Assembly (NCBI RefSeq): GCF_019578655.1
Contig: NC_063260.1
Coordinates: 4,094,501 to 4,158,500, forward strand
Direction: 5' to 3'
Length of the DNA stretch: 64,000 nucleotides
Source of the DNA: Ricinus communis
Lineage: Eukaryota; Streptophyta; Magnoliopsida; Malpighiales; Euphorbiaceae
Shown here: positions 49,814 to 62,225 of the stretch, piece after piece
Layout of the letters: each line of letters opens with the position of its first letter
Numbering within the stretch: the stretch's first letter is position 1
Program-made: the position numbers and the translations under genes
Notes under the pieces: model-generated
The model's input: the letters and a program-made list of their open reading frames with translations, nothing else
Database searches by the model: none
Told to the model about the DNA's origin: nothing

Positions 49814-51119
49814 ATGGCAGCAGCTGGAGAGGTTTATAAGCCTCCAACACTCCCTCCTTACCCTCAGGTACATTCCCATTACTGCAAAGGTTTTTTTTTT
49901 TTTAATATGCTCTTTGAATTTTTTCATCATGTGTCATATGGTACTCTTCTTGATAAAAATTTGGAAAAGGAGAATTTGGGTCATAATTTATGGGGAAGAG
50001 GATGTCTGGTATATGTGAAAAGAAACCAGACTGTTGGTTTTCTTGGTTATTATTATTTTTTTTTTTTAGAGTTTCACATTTTCTTGGTATGAATTTAACG
50101 GAAAATTGGGATTTGTCTACAACCCACAATACGTAAGTTCTAAATGGAAACATAATTGAATTTGATTACATTGCATAAGGGGTATTATTTTGTAGGAATC
50201 TTTGTATGGAATGCAAGATTTTATTTCTGTTTGAGGTTTTTGGTTACTTTCATTAGTTATTCCAAGAAAAAGGAGCAACTTTTTTTTTTTGCCTCTCTTT
50301 TAATTTATGCAATCCTTATTTTGAATGATCTTTTCTTTTTACAGCTGTGCTTCATTCCATTTAACTTTGGCTGACTGTGATCAGAATCAGTCCTTTCCTA
50401 GAAAGTAAAAAATGGGGGTTCTTGGAAATGTAATGAGAACTCATTTTCCTACATACCCTTGTTTTACAATTTCACTAAATTGATTTTCTTGGCAGATCCA
50501 ACTGAAACCATTTCCCTTCCAACCATGGCAAGTATTTCTTGCAAATAATTGAGTTTCAATAGTAGTAATGCATAATATCTTGCATATGTAAAAAAATTTA
50601 ATTCTTATTGTTAGAATGGATCACAGCTTTTCTTTTTTCTTAGTTCTGTTTGTGTTCTTTTGTTGTATATAGATGATTTTGGCAGCAATTGCAGCACTGG
50701 ATGACAAGAATGGCTCCAACAAGACATCTATATCGAAGTACATTGAATCAAAATACGGTGACTTGCCAGCCGGTCACACAGCGCTACTCACACACCATCT
50801 AGCCAGGATGAAGGACACTGGAGAGCTAGTCTTTTGGAAAAACAACTACATGATACCAGATCCAAATGCACCACCACGGCGGGGCCGAGGCAGGCCACCT
50901 AAGCCCAAGGTTCCACTGCCACCAGGCAGCGTTCCTATCCCTGCCAAGCCTAGAGGTCGTCCGCCAAACGACCCAGATGCACCCCCAAAGCCAGTGAAGC
51001 CCAAGCCTGCTGCTACAGGAAGTGGAAGGCCAAGAGGGAGGCCACGCAAGATTGCACACTCGATGGAGGATATGAATGGGACTACTACGACTAGAACTGT
51101 GGCAATGGCAGAAAGCTAA
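49814..51119 (+). CDS. HMGA: HMGA-type protein, copy B: H15 domain plus three AT-hooks
   Basis: Exon 1 is 49814-49867 (MAAAGEVYKPPTLPPYPQ) and exon 2 is 50673-51119; 166 aa. It is a close paralogue of 29969-31540, with the same intron position and strand. The H15 domain (SNKTSISKYIESKYGDLP, LVFWKNNYM) is intact. Hooks are RRGRGRPPK, KPRGRPPND (lysine lost) and RPRGRPRK. The fourth hook is gone: relative to copy A about 31 bp are missing after position 51105, the frame shifts, and TAA follows at 51117. The old C-terminal tail (KPDSVTEVSAQ) can still be read in another frame beyond the stop. The protein probably still works as an AT-rich DNA binder with lower valency. Confidence 0.94.
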
Positions 51120-53392
51120 AGCCTGATTCTGTAACTGAAGTGAGTGCTCAAAATTAGGCCACCTTTTAGACTGATGGTAGTGATTTCTGGACTGACCTTG
51201 TAGAATTCAGTGACTTGTGTGTTTTAAAGTGTGTACTCGAGCCTGTAGAGTTAGAGGATTGTTGTTGTTGTTGAGGCTCTCAAGTTTAGTTTATAGATGA
51301 TAATTTGCGAGTAAGGAGCTAAGTATATTTTGAGTTTGTTTACTTTGTTATGTTCTACTATGGTGTACGTTCTTTGACCGAGAAACCCACAACTATATTT
51401 GATTTAGTTGATCGCGTACATATGGCATTATCTCTTAATTATTGTATTTGTATTGACAGATTTATTTATTATCATTAACTGCTCATAATCAAAATTAACT
51501 AATACAAATATGATAAATTAATACATAATGCCATATATTAATATGAAATTAATTTTATCTACAAATAATGTGATATGATAAATTTATTTGGGTTTTAAGA
51601 TATAAACGGTAATGGGTAAGTATTTATATTATATCATTTGAATAGAAAATGGATAGAATAGACTTTTCTTATTATATTCATATATTATACTATTTGCATC
51701 ATATTCATATTTAGTGTAATTTCTTGATATTATAATATTCACATCATATTTATATCTTGTGTAATTTTTATGGGACGAGTTTAGTAATATCTATTACTCA
51801 ATCAGTGCATATATTGTCTGATTTGATTTGAGTAGGGCTTTTGTTAGGTAGGGAGTAAACTGTCATCCCCAAATTAGCTATTAAATATTGATTGCTGATG
51901 AGAAATATTTTGGTCCCAACTACAAGTCCCATTGGCCATAGTTTTCCGGAGTAAACATTTATAATTTTTTATTTTTCATTTTGAAATTGATCTTAAAGGA
52001 AACTGGGATTTCTTTTATTAGTTTTCAGAAATTAATTTTAGAAAATATAGATATCAAAAGTAAAAAAAGAAGTGGTACAATCCATCGCTCTCTGATTTTA
52101 GTTCTTTACTTTTTATTTTTTTAAAAAAATTATTATTATATTTATGAGGTTTTGTTTGTTAGTTAAGGAAATGGAAAGTAACTGTAAGGAGAGAATTAGG
52201 GTCCACCAACACTTTTCTCTCACAATATGGGATGGAAGTGGAAATAAATTCCTCAAAAGAAGAAAAAGGCAAACAGAAATGGAATCAAGCTAATATTTAT
52301 AAGAAGAATAAATAGTTATAATTAATGAAACAAACTTGTCCCATTTCCTTTCCCTGTTCTTTTCCCCCAATCCAAACAAGATAGTGAACAAAAATAATAA
52401 TTTCCCCTCCAAATTTTTCCTCAATATCGTTTCCCTCCACAGTACTATCTATTTATTCCCAAAAAACATGGTGCAAACTGCAAATTTCTATAAAAGCTCA
52501 TAAAATAAATTTTCATGAACATGAGGCCACGTGCTGCGAAATTTGAAAGCACAATTGAGAGGGTAATAAAAGTTCTCTTTCCAACTTTTTCTTGGCGCCA
52601 ACATTTGTTATTCCTGAGATAATGAATTGTCTTAATAGAGAGAGAAATCCTTTAACACGAAGAAATGATGAATCTTTTATTGCCGTAATTTTTTTCCTTT
52701 AAATACATGCATTTAGAGTTAATTTAAAGCTTCTAGAACTCGAACTTAAATTTTTAATTAAGTTAAAAGAGACTCTTACCATTTCATCTAAACAGTTTTA
52801 TTTTCATGCCTTCGTTTTCTGCTTAATTGAAAATGAAAGAAATAGCTACACACTTGCATCTAGGCATAAGTAGCAACAAGGGTTAGATTCTGACCACAAA
52901 ACTAGTAGATTCAAGCTGTAATTCTTTACTCTATGTTTTCTTTTCTTTTACCCTCAAGTGCTAGAAATAGCGTTCAGACTCTAACAGTATTTAGATAAGA
53001 GCTCCTGGGGCCACCACTTCAATCCTATATTTACAAATTCAACACCTGAACTGTATCTGAATATAATGGCATTGGACGTTCTATTTCTGTATAGGGCACA
53101 AACACTAGCAAGTTACAATGCATTTGAGTACACCCCATTTCATATCGATCCATATATTACTGTTCTAAAGGAAATACAGGAAGGAGGAGAAAGGATGCTG
53201 CAGCTTCTCTAATTTAGAAAAGATTCAGGCATGACTATAGGTGCAAATAATGGATAGGGAAGAAAAAACAGAGAGAGAGAAGTGAGATATTGAGTTGCAC
53301 AAATTACATTACCAGATTGGAGCCTATCTTGATTAGATCTTGAATCTAGCTTCTTCAAGAACCACCTTACGGTGGATTTCCATATCTTGGTG
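51120..53392. other. 3' UTR of HMGA copy B, spacer and RAD4 3' UTR
   Basis: The first ~200 bp carry the relic tail and a 3' UTR similar to that of copy A. The middle is AT-rich without a gene. The last 200-300 bp before 53393 probably contain the RAD4 3' UTR. No other feature was seen. Confidence 0.45.
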
Positions 53393-56300
53393 CTATAATT
53401 CCTCCACTTGGATTAAAAGTCCACAATGACATCGCTTCATCCTCATTGAACTCTCCTCATCAAAACTCTGATCTTCAGCCAAAAATACATGCTCGTGATC
53501 TTCTGTTATAACCACTGAAGGAGCATCTGATTTGGGCTTCTGATTGCCTTCTTCCTGGCATCTCTGAGATTTCTTCTTAGGTTCATTATGAACATGTACT
53601 AATTTATTATTTCTATCTTGGATACCACTTGACATCTGCAATGACGAACTGTTCCCATAACGGTCATTCAACCTTTGTCGAGTTATGATTGATGAAAGAA
53701 GTTGATACCACCTAGATATAGCCTGTGCTTCATTTCTTTTCTTCTCTTCAGCTTCTCTGATCTCTTTTTCTTCAGCATATGCCTGGAAAACAAACAACTA
53801 ATTTCAGACACAAAAACACTTTTTTGCTGAGGAACTAAAGACAACCGTGCATATCATCTTGATTACGGAAACTAAAGAGTTGCACATAGACTGCAATAGA
53901 TTTAACATCATAGAAATACAAAAGCAATTCAAAAAATGTTTATAGAATAAGTTCACACATCATCTTAACTTATTTCGTCTTATTTAAGTCTGAGGTACAT
54001 AAATACACCTTCAAAGGTGCAGAAATTAAAAATCTGTACTATGAAAAAGAAGAATCATTGAAGGAGCAACATAATTCAATTTGATGCTTCTCAATTCAAG
54101 AATGCAAAATCGTCCACAAATAGCAAAAACATTTACCTCTAAGATTGCATCTTTAAATTCCGCACACACCACAATACCCTCAAAGATAGGGACAGATCGA
54201 CCATTTTTGAATTCAAATCCAACCATGGCAGGTGCATAATCAATTTCCAGTCTCTTGGCAACATGAAATACCCTTGGCAGCCTCAAGTGCACGGTCCCTG
54301 GTGGCAGGCACTTTTCAGACCACACATCAACTTGACCACGCTCATTCTAGAATTGAATGCATATTGATCATCAATGACAATATAGTTTCATTTAAACTTT
54401 AAGAAAAAAGAATGTGCATATAATTCATATATTATTATGAAAATTTAACTTGGAAGTGTAGTGCACATTCTCAAAAGGCTGCAGACACACATTACACCTA
54501 GAAGTCATATTAGCAGGTAATCAGATAAATTAAGATAAAAATGTTTGTAAGCCATTGGTGATACATTCCTTGCACCTCTGCATACAATTCTTTTTCACCA
54601 AACCAAAGTTATAATTTATAAGGGTTAACTACTATTTAACCCCTGAGATTTAGTCTGATACAAAAGCTAGCTTCTGCATTTTTATTTTTAATTTCACTAA
54701 ACCCCTCTTGAGTTTTAATAAAACCTTTGTGTTAGTCGAAGGACTAAACTAGTCATCTAGAATTATAATTTGATCATTAAATTTATTATCAAGTATCAAA
54801 TTCGTCTAAAATTAATTTTATTATCAAATTAGAGTAAAATCTTATTGTAGGCATAAGTTAGTTTTAGTGTCTAATTAAAAAAAATTAATTAATATTCTTT
54901 TACTTTCTTTTAACACAATTTAACCCGAGCAAAATTTAAATATTTTAAAACTACTTATATTTACAGTAACATTATTAAATTACTATATACATTAATTTTA
55001 GTTATAACTATAAAATAAACATTTCTAATTTAAAAATATCGTTCTATTTTTTTATTATATACTAGGGTTAACTATATTAAAAGTAAAAAATTAAAATAAA
55101 TAGTCATGTCTTAATCTAGTAAAATAACTTAGATACCAATTAGTTTCACAGAAGAAAGGTTGAAGTTGACAAGTCACTATCAATAACAAAAGATCATGAT
55201 AATCTTGTAGGTTAAACATAGAGCTTTGTATCAATCATTCAAATGAGAATAATACGAGTAAAATTTTTATTTTTAGTATAGTTTAACTTTAATGACTGGC
55301 AAAGAAAATAACTTTTAACTATTTATTTTATTTAAAAAAATTTAAAATTAAATTATATAGTAATTTAATAATACTGTTCAAGAAATAAATGTCTTTGATA
55401 TGTTTAATTTTTTCTAGGATTAAGTTATGCTAAAAAATAAAAGATACAAATAAAAGAATATTAAATAAATTATTTTTATTAGGCACTAAAATTAACTTGT
55501 GCTAAAAGTAAAATTTTACACTAGTTTGAGAATAAAATTAATTTTGAACGAATTTGATACTTGATAATAAGTTCAAGAATCAAATTAGAATTTTAAATTA
55601 TCAGTTTAGTCCTTCAACTAACACGGAGGGGGTGATAGTTAGTTTTATTAAAACTCAAAGGGGTTTAGATTAAAAAAAAAAAACATACAAACTGACTTGC
55701 GCATTAGACAAAATATCAGGGGGTAAATAGTATTTAACAAAACTTATAATGTATATAAAAATGTGGCTTTGGCTGTAAAATGTCTATAAGATAAAAGGCT
55801 TAATGATTGCTTGATACCTTAAGTTATTTATACTAAAGCAAGCTCCATAACACCCTTTAAGATTAATCAATCCATTTATTTGTGAAAATTTTATCAATCT
55901 CATGGTCCTACTCAACTACAGTATTATGATAAATAATTCATTAAGTTAGACAATATACTTAAAGAAGATAAGTCGCAAATAGTAATGCAGAGGATGTTTA
56001 GTTAAGTAAGCTCATGAGGATTACATGTATGAATGTGCTAACACAAGGAAAGCTCATGACTGCTTAGGGTACAGAAAGAACTAAAAGAGTAAGTAAAAGA
56101 ACTAAAGGAAATGAGGAAAGATGCATTGCTACAAAGAATAAAATAGAAATTCACCTTTGGCACAATGCCATTTACAGCATGAGGCAACTGCAGGGGTTCC
56201 AGCTGCCACTTCCCATAAAGTTCAATATTTCCTTTAGGATCCACTTCGCTGTAGTCATCATCTTCTGAAGATTTTACTTTCTTAAGGTTTGCAGATTGTT

Positions 56301-59300
56301 TCAATACCTGTAGAAATACAAAAATAAAAAGAAACTATTTCTATGAACAAGTTACAATAGGAAACTCAAATACCTAGTAAAATAATAAACATAAATAGAA
56401 AACTCAAATACCTAGTAAAACAATAAACAAAAAATAGGGATTAAAAATTTGCCAGACAGAACCTTTGTTGGACATTCATTGGCTTTAATCTGCAGTCCTT
56501 CACGCAACCATCTATGTTCTGTTTTGAGTGTTTGCACACAAGCACGAGGATAAACTGGATGACCAGAACAGAATCCCAGAACAGGACCCCTGGGATGAAG
56601 TATCTGATACTTTGTAAGCCATCTTTCAATAGCATATAGTTGATGATTTTTGTAGGCCTGCATATAGAAAATGGAGCTCTATAAAATTGGCGGAGCAATT
56701 TAGAATTTCATGTTAAGCTATGCATTGATCACTATACCTGCTGATTAGTGGGGAGAGGCTCAGTTAGTGCCCTAGTTTCCAACTCCATATCCTCAAGAGA
56801 GGTCCTAGTTGAAACAAAAGAGTTCCTCCCAGAAGATTCTATATCAGTCTTCCTCTCAGGAACTTCAGGCCCTTTAAAGGACCCTAACTTCTCAGACAAG
56901 TTGGCATGCATTGGAAAATTATCCTGTATTAAACAATCAGACACTCCTGATACATTCACAATTTTATGTCTATTTGAGGCATTGGCTTGGTGCTTTTCCA
57001 GAGGAACCATACCCCCTGTAGCTCCTGATTCCAACTCCCTTAACGGGGCCAACACTGCATCCCACCAAATTGAGTTAATTCTTTGTGATGCTATCTTGTA
57101 CCACTTCATACAATACCTGCATTAGAGATTGTATTATAATATATATAGATTGAAGTGTATGAATGAATAAATGGTTTTGGCATATCTTTAATTGACTAAT
57201 CCAAAATTACACAATTTACAAACCACATTTTAGGATATGTAACTATAGATTTTTTAAGGGGAAAAAAAGCAAAGAGAAAGACAGAAAAGAGAAGAAAGAA
57301 AGAAATGCCTTGCAATCGTAGTTGTCAAATCGAGGATCAAAATCCTTATTTTGTGAATCAGGAATCAAGAATTGAATCGAATGTAAGATTCAATGGAGAC
57401 TTTTAAAATGAATTAAATTTAATGTACATCCATGCGAAAGAAACAAAATAACGCAAAATATGAAATATTTAGATAATTATAGTGTATCATTTACCCAATT
57501 AGAATCGTGCTTGCATATAAGGGCAGAAAGCAGGTTAAAGACCTCACTATGATCAATTCTTCTAAGATAAAAATGCTTCTATAAATCAAATAAACATTGA
57601 AAAGCATCTATCATATTATTTTAAATATGTTATATATTGTTAGATGATATTATTTTAATATAAAATCATATAATATATATTCCATATCATCTAGGAATAT
57701 GCAAAACAATTATAAATTTATTCAGTAGGTAAAATATTAGAATAGGAGTAGAAGATATAACTTCATGCAATAGGAAGAGTTGTTTTGTTCTTGATAAATA
57801 GGCTTGCGTAGAACTCATTTCCAAAAGCTAGCTCATAGGAAGAAGGTGTCCAATCCACTTATATACACTATAACAGCCCAGAAACCAAGCGATGTGAGAT
57901 AAATACAACTTCTAACACCCTCCCTCATGCTTAGCGTGACAGAGTCGAGCTTGACAGCAATCCTTTCACAAGCCCAATCTTCCTTTCTCTTTTCCGTCAA
58001 CAGACAGGGACAAAGGTTTTTGACCCGCGATATGCCGCTCTCGTGCTGTAGAGATGTTCCTTCATGGCAATAAAGATCTGAAAAGCTGGTGACAGAGACA
58101 AGAGCAGCGAAGCGGGCAAACGGGTCGGATTCAAACCCATCAAAGCAGACAAAAAAGTCGACTCTGATACCATAATAAATAGGCTTGGATAGAACTCATT
58201 CCAAAAGCTAGCTCAAAGGAAGAGGGTGCCCAATCCACTTCTATACATTATAAGAGCCTAGTAACCAAGCGATGTGGGATAAATATAACTTTTAACACTT
58301 ATGTTTAATATTCTTTTATGCATAATTTTTCTTTTTGCCTTTTTAACAATAATCGCATAGAAATGAAATTTGAAATAAATTTTGATTTTTAATTCTATTG
58401 AGCCCTATGAGCATGAAAAAGAAAGAATCGACTTAAATGACTGAATTATAGCGATTAGCCCGATTGACTTGCAAATTTCTTGATTCAGCCACAGTTCAAG
58501 TCCATTCCAAATACTGTAGACTCAAATAGAATTGTAAGATTCAGATCCAGAATCATACAACTCTACCATCAGGGTTTGGGGCATATATAACTAGAAGATT
58601 AAGAAAAATTTTAAACAATCATTAAAAGAAAAAGGAAGAGAAATCTATCATTTTCACAAGCCATTCCTCTTCCGGAAGCCCCTTTTCACAAGATGGAGGA
58701 TTCGTAGTTCAATATTTCATAAGAAAGATAAACAAGTGCATTTATATGCAAATCCTCTCAGGAACTTAAGCTTGAGCAACAAAGGACGGAATCAGGTGAA
58801 GGTGGCAGTAGGTCTCATGCATCTTACAAATCTAAAAAGCTAATGAACAAAGAAAGAATTTATATGTTCTTCATTTTATTTACTGTCATGTATGCATGAT
58901 TAGAAATGTGACAATGAAATTAGAAATGTACAGGAGAAATGTAAAATCAGAGAATTTTATAACCTGCGGGTCACATCTTTAGCACCATGCCCAGCAAAAG
59001 CAACCACGTATCTCAAAGAAGTTTTACATGCAGCAGCTGAGGCTTCAACCTTTTGCTCTCCATCTACAATTGCATTTACAGCATCTATATGAACCCATTT
59101 CCCTGTCAAGTTTTCTCCACTACAGTATACTTCTGCCCAATACAGAGGAGATCCTATTTTTCTTGATCCAAGTGCAGTTGAGATTCCATGGATGGGAGAT
59201 TCCTCACTTCCAACCATCTTAATTCTTTTAAGTGAAGAAGAGATATTTGATGTATCATTAATCAAGCTTATCACATCTGATCCCATGCTAATTTGAGGAG

Positions 59301-59692
59301 CTTCAATTGCCGTTGCAGAGAGAGCCATTTGTAACTGCATCTCAAATTCAAGATCACCTTTCCTCTTTGAACCCTGAGATTTTGAGCTACTACATGATTC
59401 AGAAGCTGTTGTTTGATTTTCCAATTCAGCTGCAGCAAGGGGACTTTCACAGTGAGTTTTCTTGCTCCTTGGGTAGTTACTTATGCAAGAAGCCTTCGCA
59501 GAAGTTTCACACACATTGCTTTTCTCATTGCATGAAAATAACTTAGGAGACATAGAAACCTCTTTTGGTCTATCTACCATCAATGTTGAAGTATTGAAAA
59601 CCCCCCTGTAATCTCTGCTCATATCTTGAGTAGCAGATTCACATTTGTCAGCATCAGGTTTTATTGAGGCAACATCTAGAATGGACACAAAC
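53393..59692 (-). CDS. RAD4: DNA repair protein RAD4 / XPC homologue, C-terminal exons (partial)
   Basis: Six minus-strand exons join in phase: 59692-58964, 57116-56738, 56657-56463, 56307-56155, 54346-54137 and 53782-53393 (TAG), about 685 residues. N-terminal exons lie beyond the right edge or are hidden there. Domain order: the transglutaminase-like fold (WAEVYCSGENLTGKWVHID, RRYCMKWYK, AIERWLTKYQ), BHD1 (TLKTEHRWLREGLQIK), BHD2 (ELYGKWQLEPLQLP, KCLPPGTVHLRLPR) and BHD3 (VAKRLEIDYAPAMVGFEF), then a charged tail with a short coiled coil. XPC/RAD4 recognises helix-distorting DNA damage to start global-genome nucleotide excision repair in the nucleus. Introns contain a foldback element and a TRIM; all splice phases still agree. 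Confidence 0.95.
54624..55738 (-). mobile_element. foldback-type element, copy 2, in a RAD4 intron
   Basis: The left end GTTAACTACTATTTAACCCC and the reverse complement of the right end (GTTAAATACTATTTACCCCC) pair, and the pairing continues for about 480 bp on each side (54624-55105 with 55250-55738), leaving a loop of roughly 140 bp. The loop has GATCATGATAATCTTGTAGG, the inverse of the loop of copy 1 at 33676-34690. There is no coding capacity. It lies in the intron between the exons at 56155 and 54346. Confidence 0.8.
57792..58297 (-). mobile_element. TRIM (terminal-repeat retrotransposon in miniature) in a RAD4 intron
   Basis: 506 bp. LTRs are 57792-57917 and 58173-58297, minus-strand start TGTTA, with GATAAATAGGCTTG-like ends. 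The minus-strand primer site TGGTATCAGAGTCGAC (58157-58172) matches Met tRNA, and a polypurine tract (minus GAGGGAGGG) adjoins 57917. The ~255-bp internal part has no coding capacity, as is usual for TRIMs. The target duplication is too decayed to call. Confidence 0.88.
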
Positions 59693-59887
59693 CTGAAAAC
59701 ATGTATACACAGAATCAGAGGAAATAAGCTTTTCCCAAGAAAGTCACAAAATACTTTTCGTACAGAAGTTTACGAGACCCAGAAGTGTATTTAAACCTTA
59801 CTGCTACTTGCATCTGTGTGCAAAGAGGATGGTAATTTTGGACACAACATGAATGCATGATTTAAAAATGACAGTAAAATACTTGTG

Positions 59888-60377
59888 TGATGTAGGATAG
59901 ATTTAGATAACCTGTTCTACATTCATTTTTGCAGAAAATAAAGAAGATACAGGTTGAAACCTGATGTTTATGACAGGATCTGAGATCTGATACTTTAATG
60001 AGCAAAGAAAAGATAGAAAAACTTCTAAGAATCACAGTTTGAAACTCTTGAGAATCACACCCAAGAAAAGGTTTCTTCAAATCACTACAAGCTTAGATTT
60101 ATATAGATTAAACTAATCCTAACACTACCTGGATTAGGAATTCTAACCTAGGAGAATTACAAACTAATACTAACTAGGAAATACTAAACCAACTGAAACT
60201 CTTAAATTAGGCCCAAAATAAATAAAGACTCCTAAAATAAATTCTAACTATTGTTCCAGCAAGCTGAAAATTACAAAAATACCATTTGGGTATTGAAATT
60301 GTAAATATTAAATAAAAATTCTACATCTCTTAATTCTTTGAATTTTGTCTTTCTTGATATTTTCCTTGTCCATATCA
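59888..60377 (-). repeat. LTR (uninterrupted copy) of the gag-only element
   Basis: It matches 61696-61841, 62069-62230 and 63220-63500 in order. Shared phrases include CTTTAATGAGCAAAGAAAAG, CTTGAGAATCACACC and TTTGGGTATTGAAATTGTAA. Confidence 0.78.
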
Positions 60378-61399
60378 TTCTTCCTTTGGATTTTGTTGGA
60401 CTTGAATTTGGCCTTCTTAACTATTGGTATCAACCGAGATATTGGAAACCTCCTTTTAGACTCATATACGAATTCATTAGGAATGAAGTCCACCTTTTGA
60501 ACACTAGCAATAGAACAAAATACACCATCTTGAGTGTCTTTCGTAACTTGAACGAATTTGACCTCCTCTTTCTCTTACAAATGTTGAAAATCATCTCGCA
60601 AAGGCTCTACTTGTTGCTACCTTTCTAATTCTTCTTTGCTTGAATTGGTTCTTCATGTTTAATTTTTGGACATGCAAATTTTGAAGCGGGTTTCAAGAAT
60701 TGAGGGGTTGTGGTTGCAGGATTTGATTTTGTGTCCCTTTCCTATGTCATTCATGGAGTTGCATAGGTTCTTTTAATAGTTGTAATCGTTATTCCATCCC
60801 TTTTGCTTGTTGGAAAAGTGTCTAGTTGTTTACTAGTCTTGACCACTTGCTGTCTTAAAATCCCTGCATGTGATTCTAGCTTTGGAACTTCTGACTGAAT
60901 GTTTTGCAATTTTTCCTCATTGAATTGTAAATTTAAAAGAAATTGCTTGTTGCTGGTTCTACACTTTTGGCTTTCCTATTATTAGATTTCTTGCTCCTAA
61001 AAGAAATTGTAAATCAACACTTCATAGTTTGCAGATTAGGTCTTAGGTTTGGCTTGGTGCAGCTTGTAGACTTTTATCAACTTCTGGAAATTGTTCTCGA
61101 ATAATCTTGGAAGCAACTTATAGAGTTAGGGCTGAATTTCATAACAAGACTTGACTACTAATAGTTTTGGAAGTTTCATTGATAGGATTTGAAGGGAACC
61201 TTCCAAACAACTGATTCCTCCAAGCATTCAAATGACCAAATCTTGAACTCATCTCATCAGTCAATTGATCAAAATTCCATTCACGCTCTTAATGGAAAAA
61301 ATTCTGCTTTTCAAATTGGTTCAAGTAATTAGCCATTGACATGCAACTTTATGTAGAATTATATATATTTTCATGCATTCTTTGGCGACAATGCGGTGG

Positions 61400-61660
61400 C
61401 AAGGATTTCTCTGAAGCTCTGTTTTCATTTCTTGCCATTAGGATTGCCTCCCTATTTGTTTACCATATTCAACACTATATCACCATAATTTTGCAGATCC
61501 AATCAAATTGCACTTTGAAGATCCTACCCTACGTAGTTCCTCATTGTTGTAGCAATCAAAGTAAGATTCGAGAGAATCAATCCAATCACAAAATTTTGTA
61601 GGATCACCTCCTCAAAAAAATAAATTGGATATTCCCATTGTTGATGAAGATCAAATCATC
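61400..61660 (-). pseudogene. gypsy-type gag fragment
   Basis: The minus strand reads GGDPTKFCDWIDSLESYF, then NLIGSAKLW and a stop where a second Trp is usual, the start of the retrotrans_gag domain. It is the only coding trace of the surrounding LTR element. Confidence 0.6.
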
Positions 61661-61841
61661 AAACTATGAGGATCTTGAAGCTCTACTAGCAAAATTGATG
61701 TAGGGTAGAATTAGATAACCTGCTCTATATTGATTTTCACGGAAAATAGAGAAGTTATAAGTTAAAATCTGATATTTATGATCAGATATTTAGATTTGAT
61801 ACTTTAATGAACAAAGAAAAGATAGAAAAATTTCTAAGGAT

Positions 61842-62060
61842 GTGTTTGAGATTGTTGTTGGATGTTAAAGAAGCAAATTTAAGATTTTTTTATTTTGAAT
61901 ATTGATTTTTAAGTTTTTTATAAACTGCTTTTCTCAAATCTGTTTTTGAAAAAGCAACAATTTACCTGCTTTTTTCAAAAGCAATTATCAGAACTCAAAA
62001 ATAAAATAAAATAAAAATTGAGGTTAGAAAAGCATTCTCCAACCCCAATCCAAATGACAC
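61842..62060. mobile_element. hAT-like MITE inside the interrupted LTR
   Basis: 219 bp. The ends GTGTTTGAGATTGTTGTTGG and, inverted, GTGTCATTTGGATTGGGGTT pair imperfectly. It is flanked by an 8-bp duplication CTAAGGAT (61834-61841) / CTAAGCAT (62061-62068) with one mismatch. An 8-bp duplication is the mark of hAT elements. The host LTR continues on both sides. Confidence 0.75.
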
Positions 62061-62225
62061 CTAAGCATCACTTAGAAGCTCTTGAGAATCACACCAAGAA
62101 AAGGTTCCTTTGGAATCACGCCTAAGGAAGAACTGAATCACACAATTCAAAATAACATTGGTGTAATTTTTGTTAAACTGAAATCTATAAAGCTGAACTC
62201 TGAACTACTAGAAGCCTAGATATAT

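Noticed and set aside
56748..57125. A 125-codon plus-strand frame over a RAD4 exon
   Set aside because: It is antisense to the RAD4 exon encoding RYCMKWYK, which is in phase with its neighbours.
60338..60628. A 96-codon plus-strand frame near the LTR of the gag-only element
   Set aside because: It spans an LTR end, lacks a domain and opposes the element's own gag strand.
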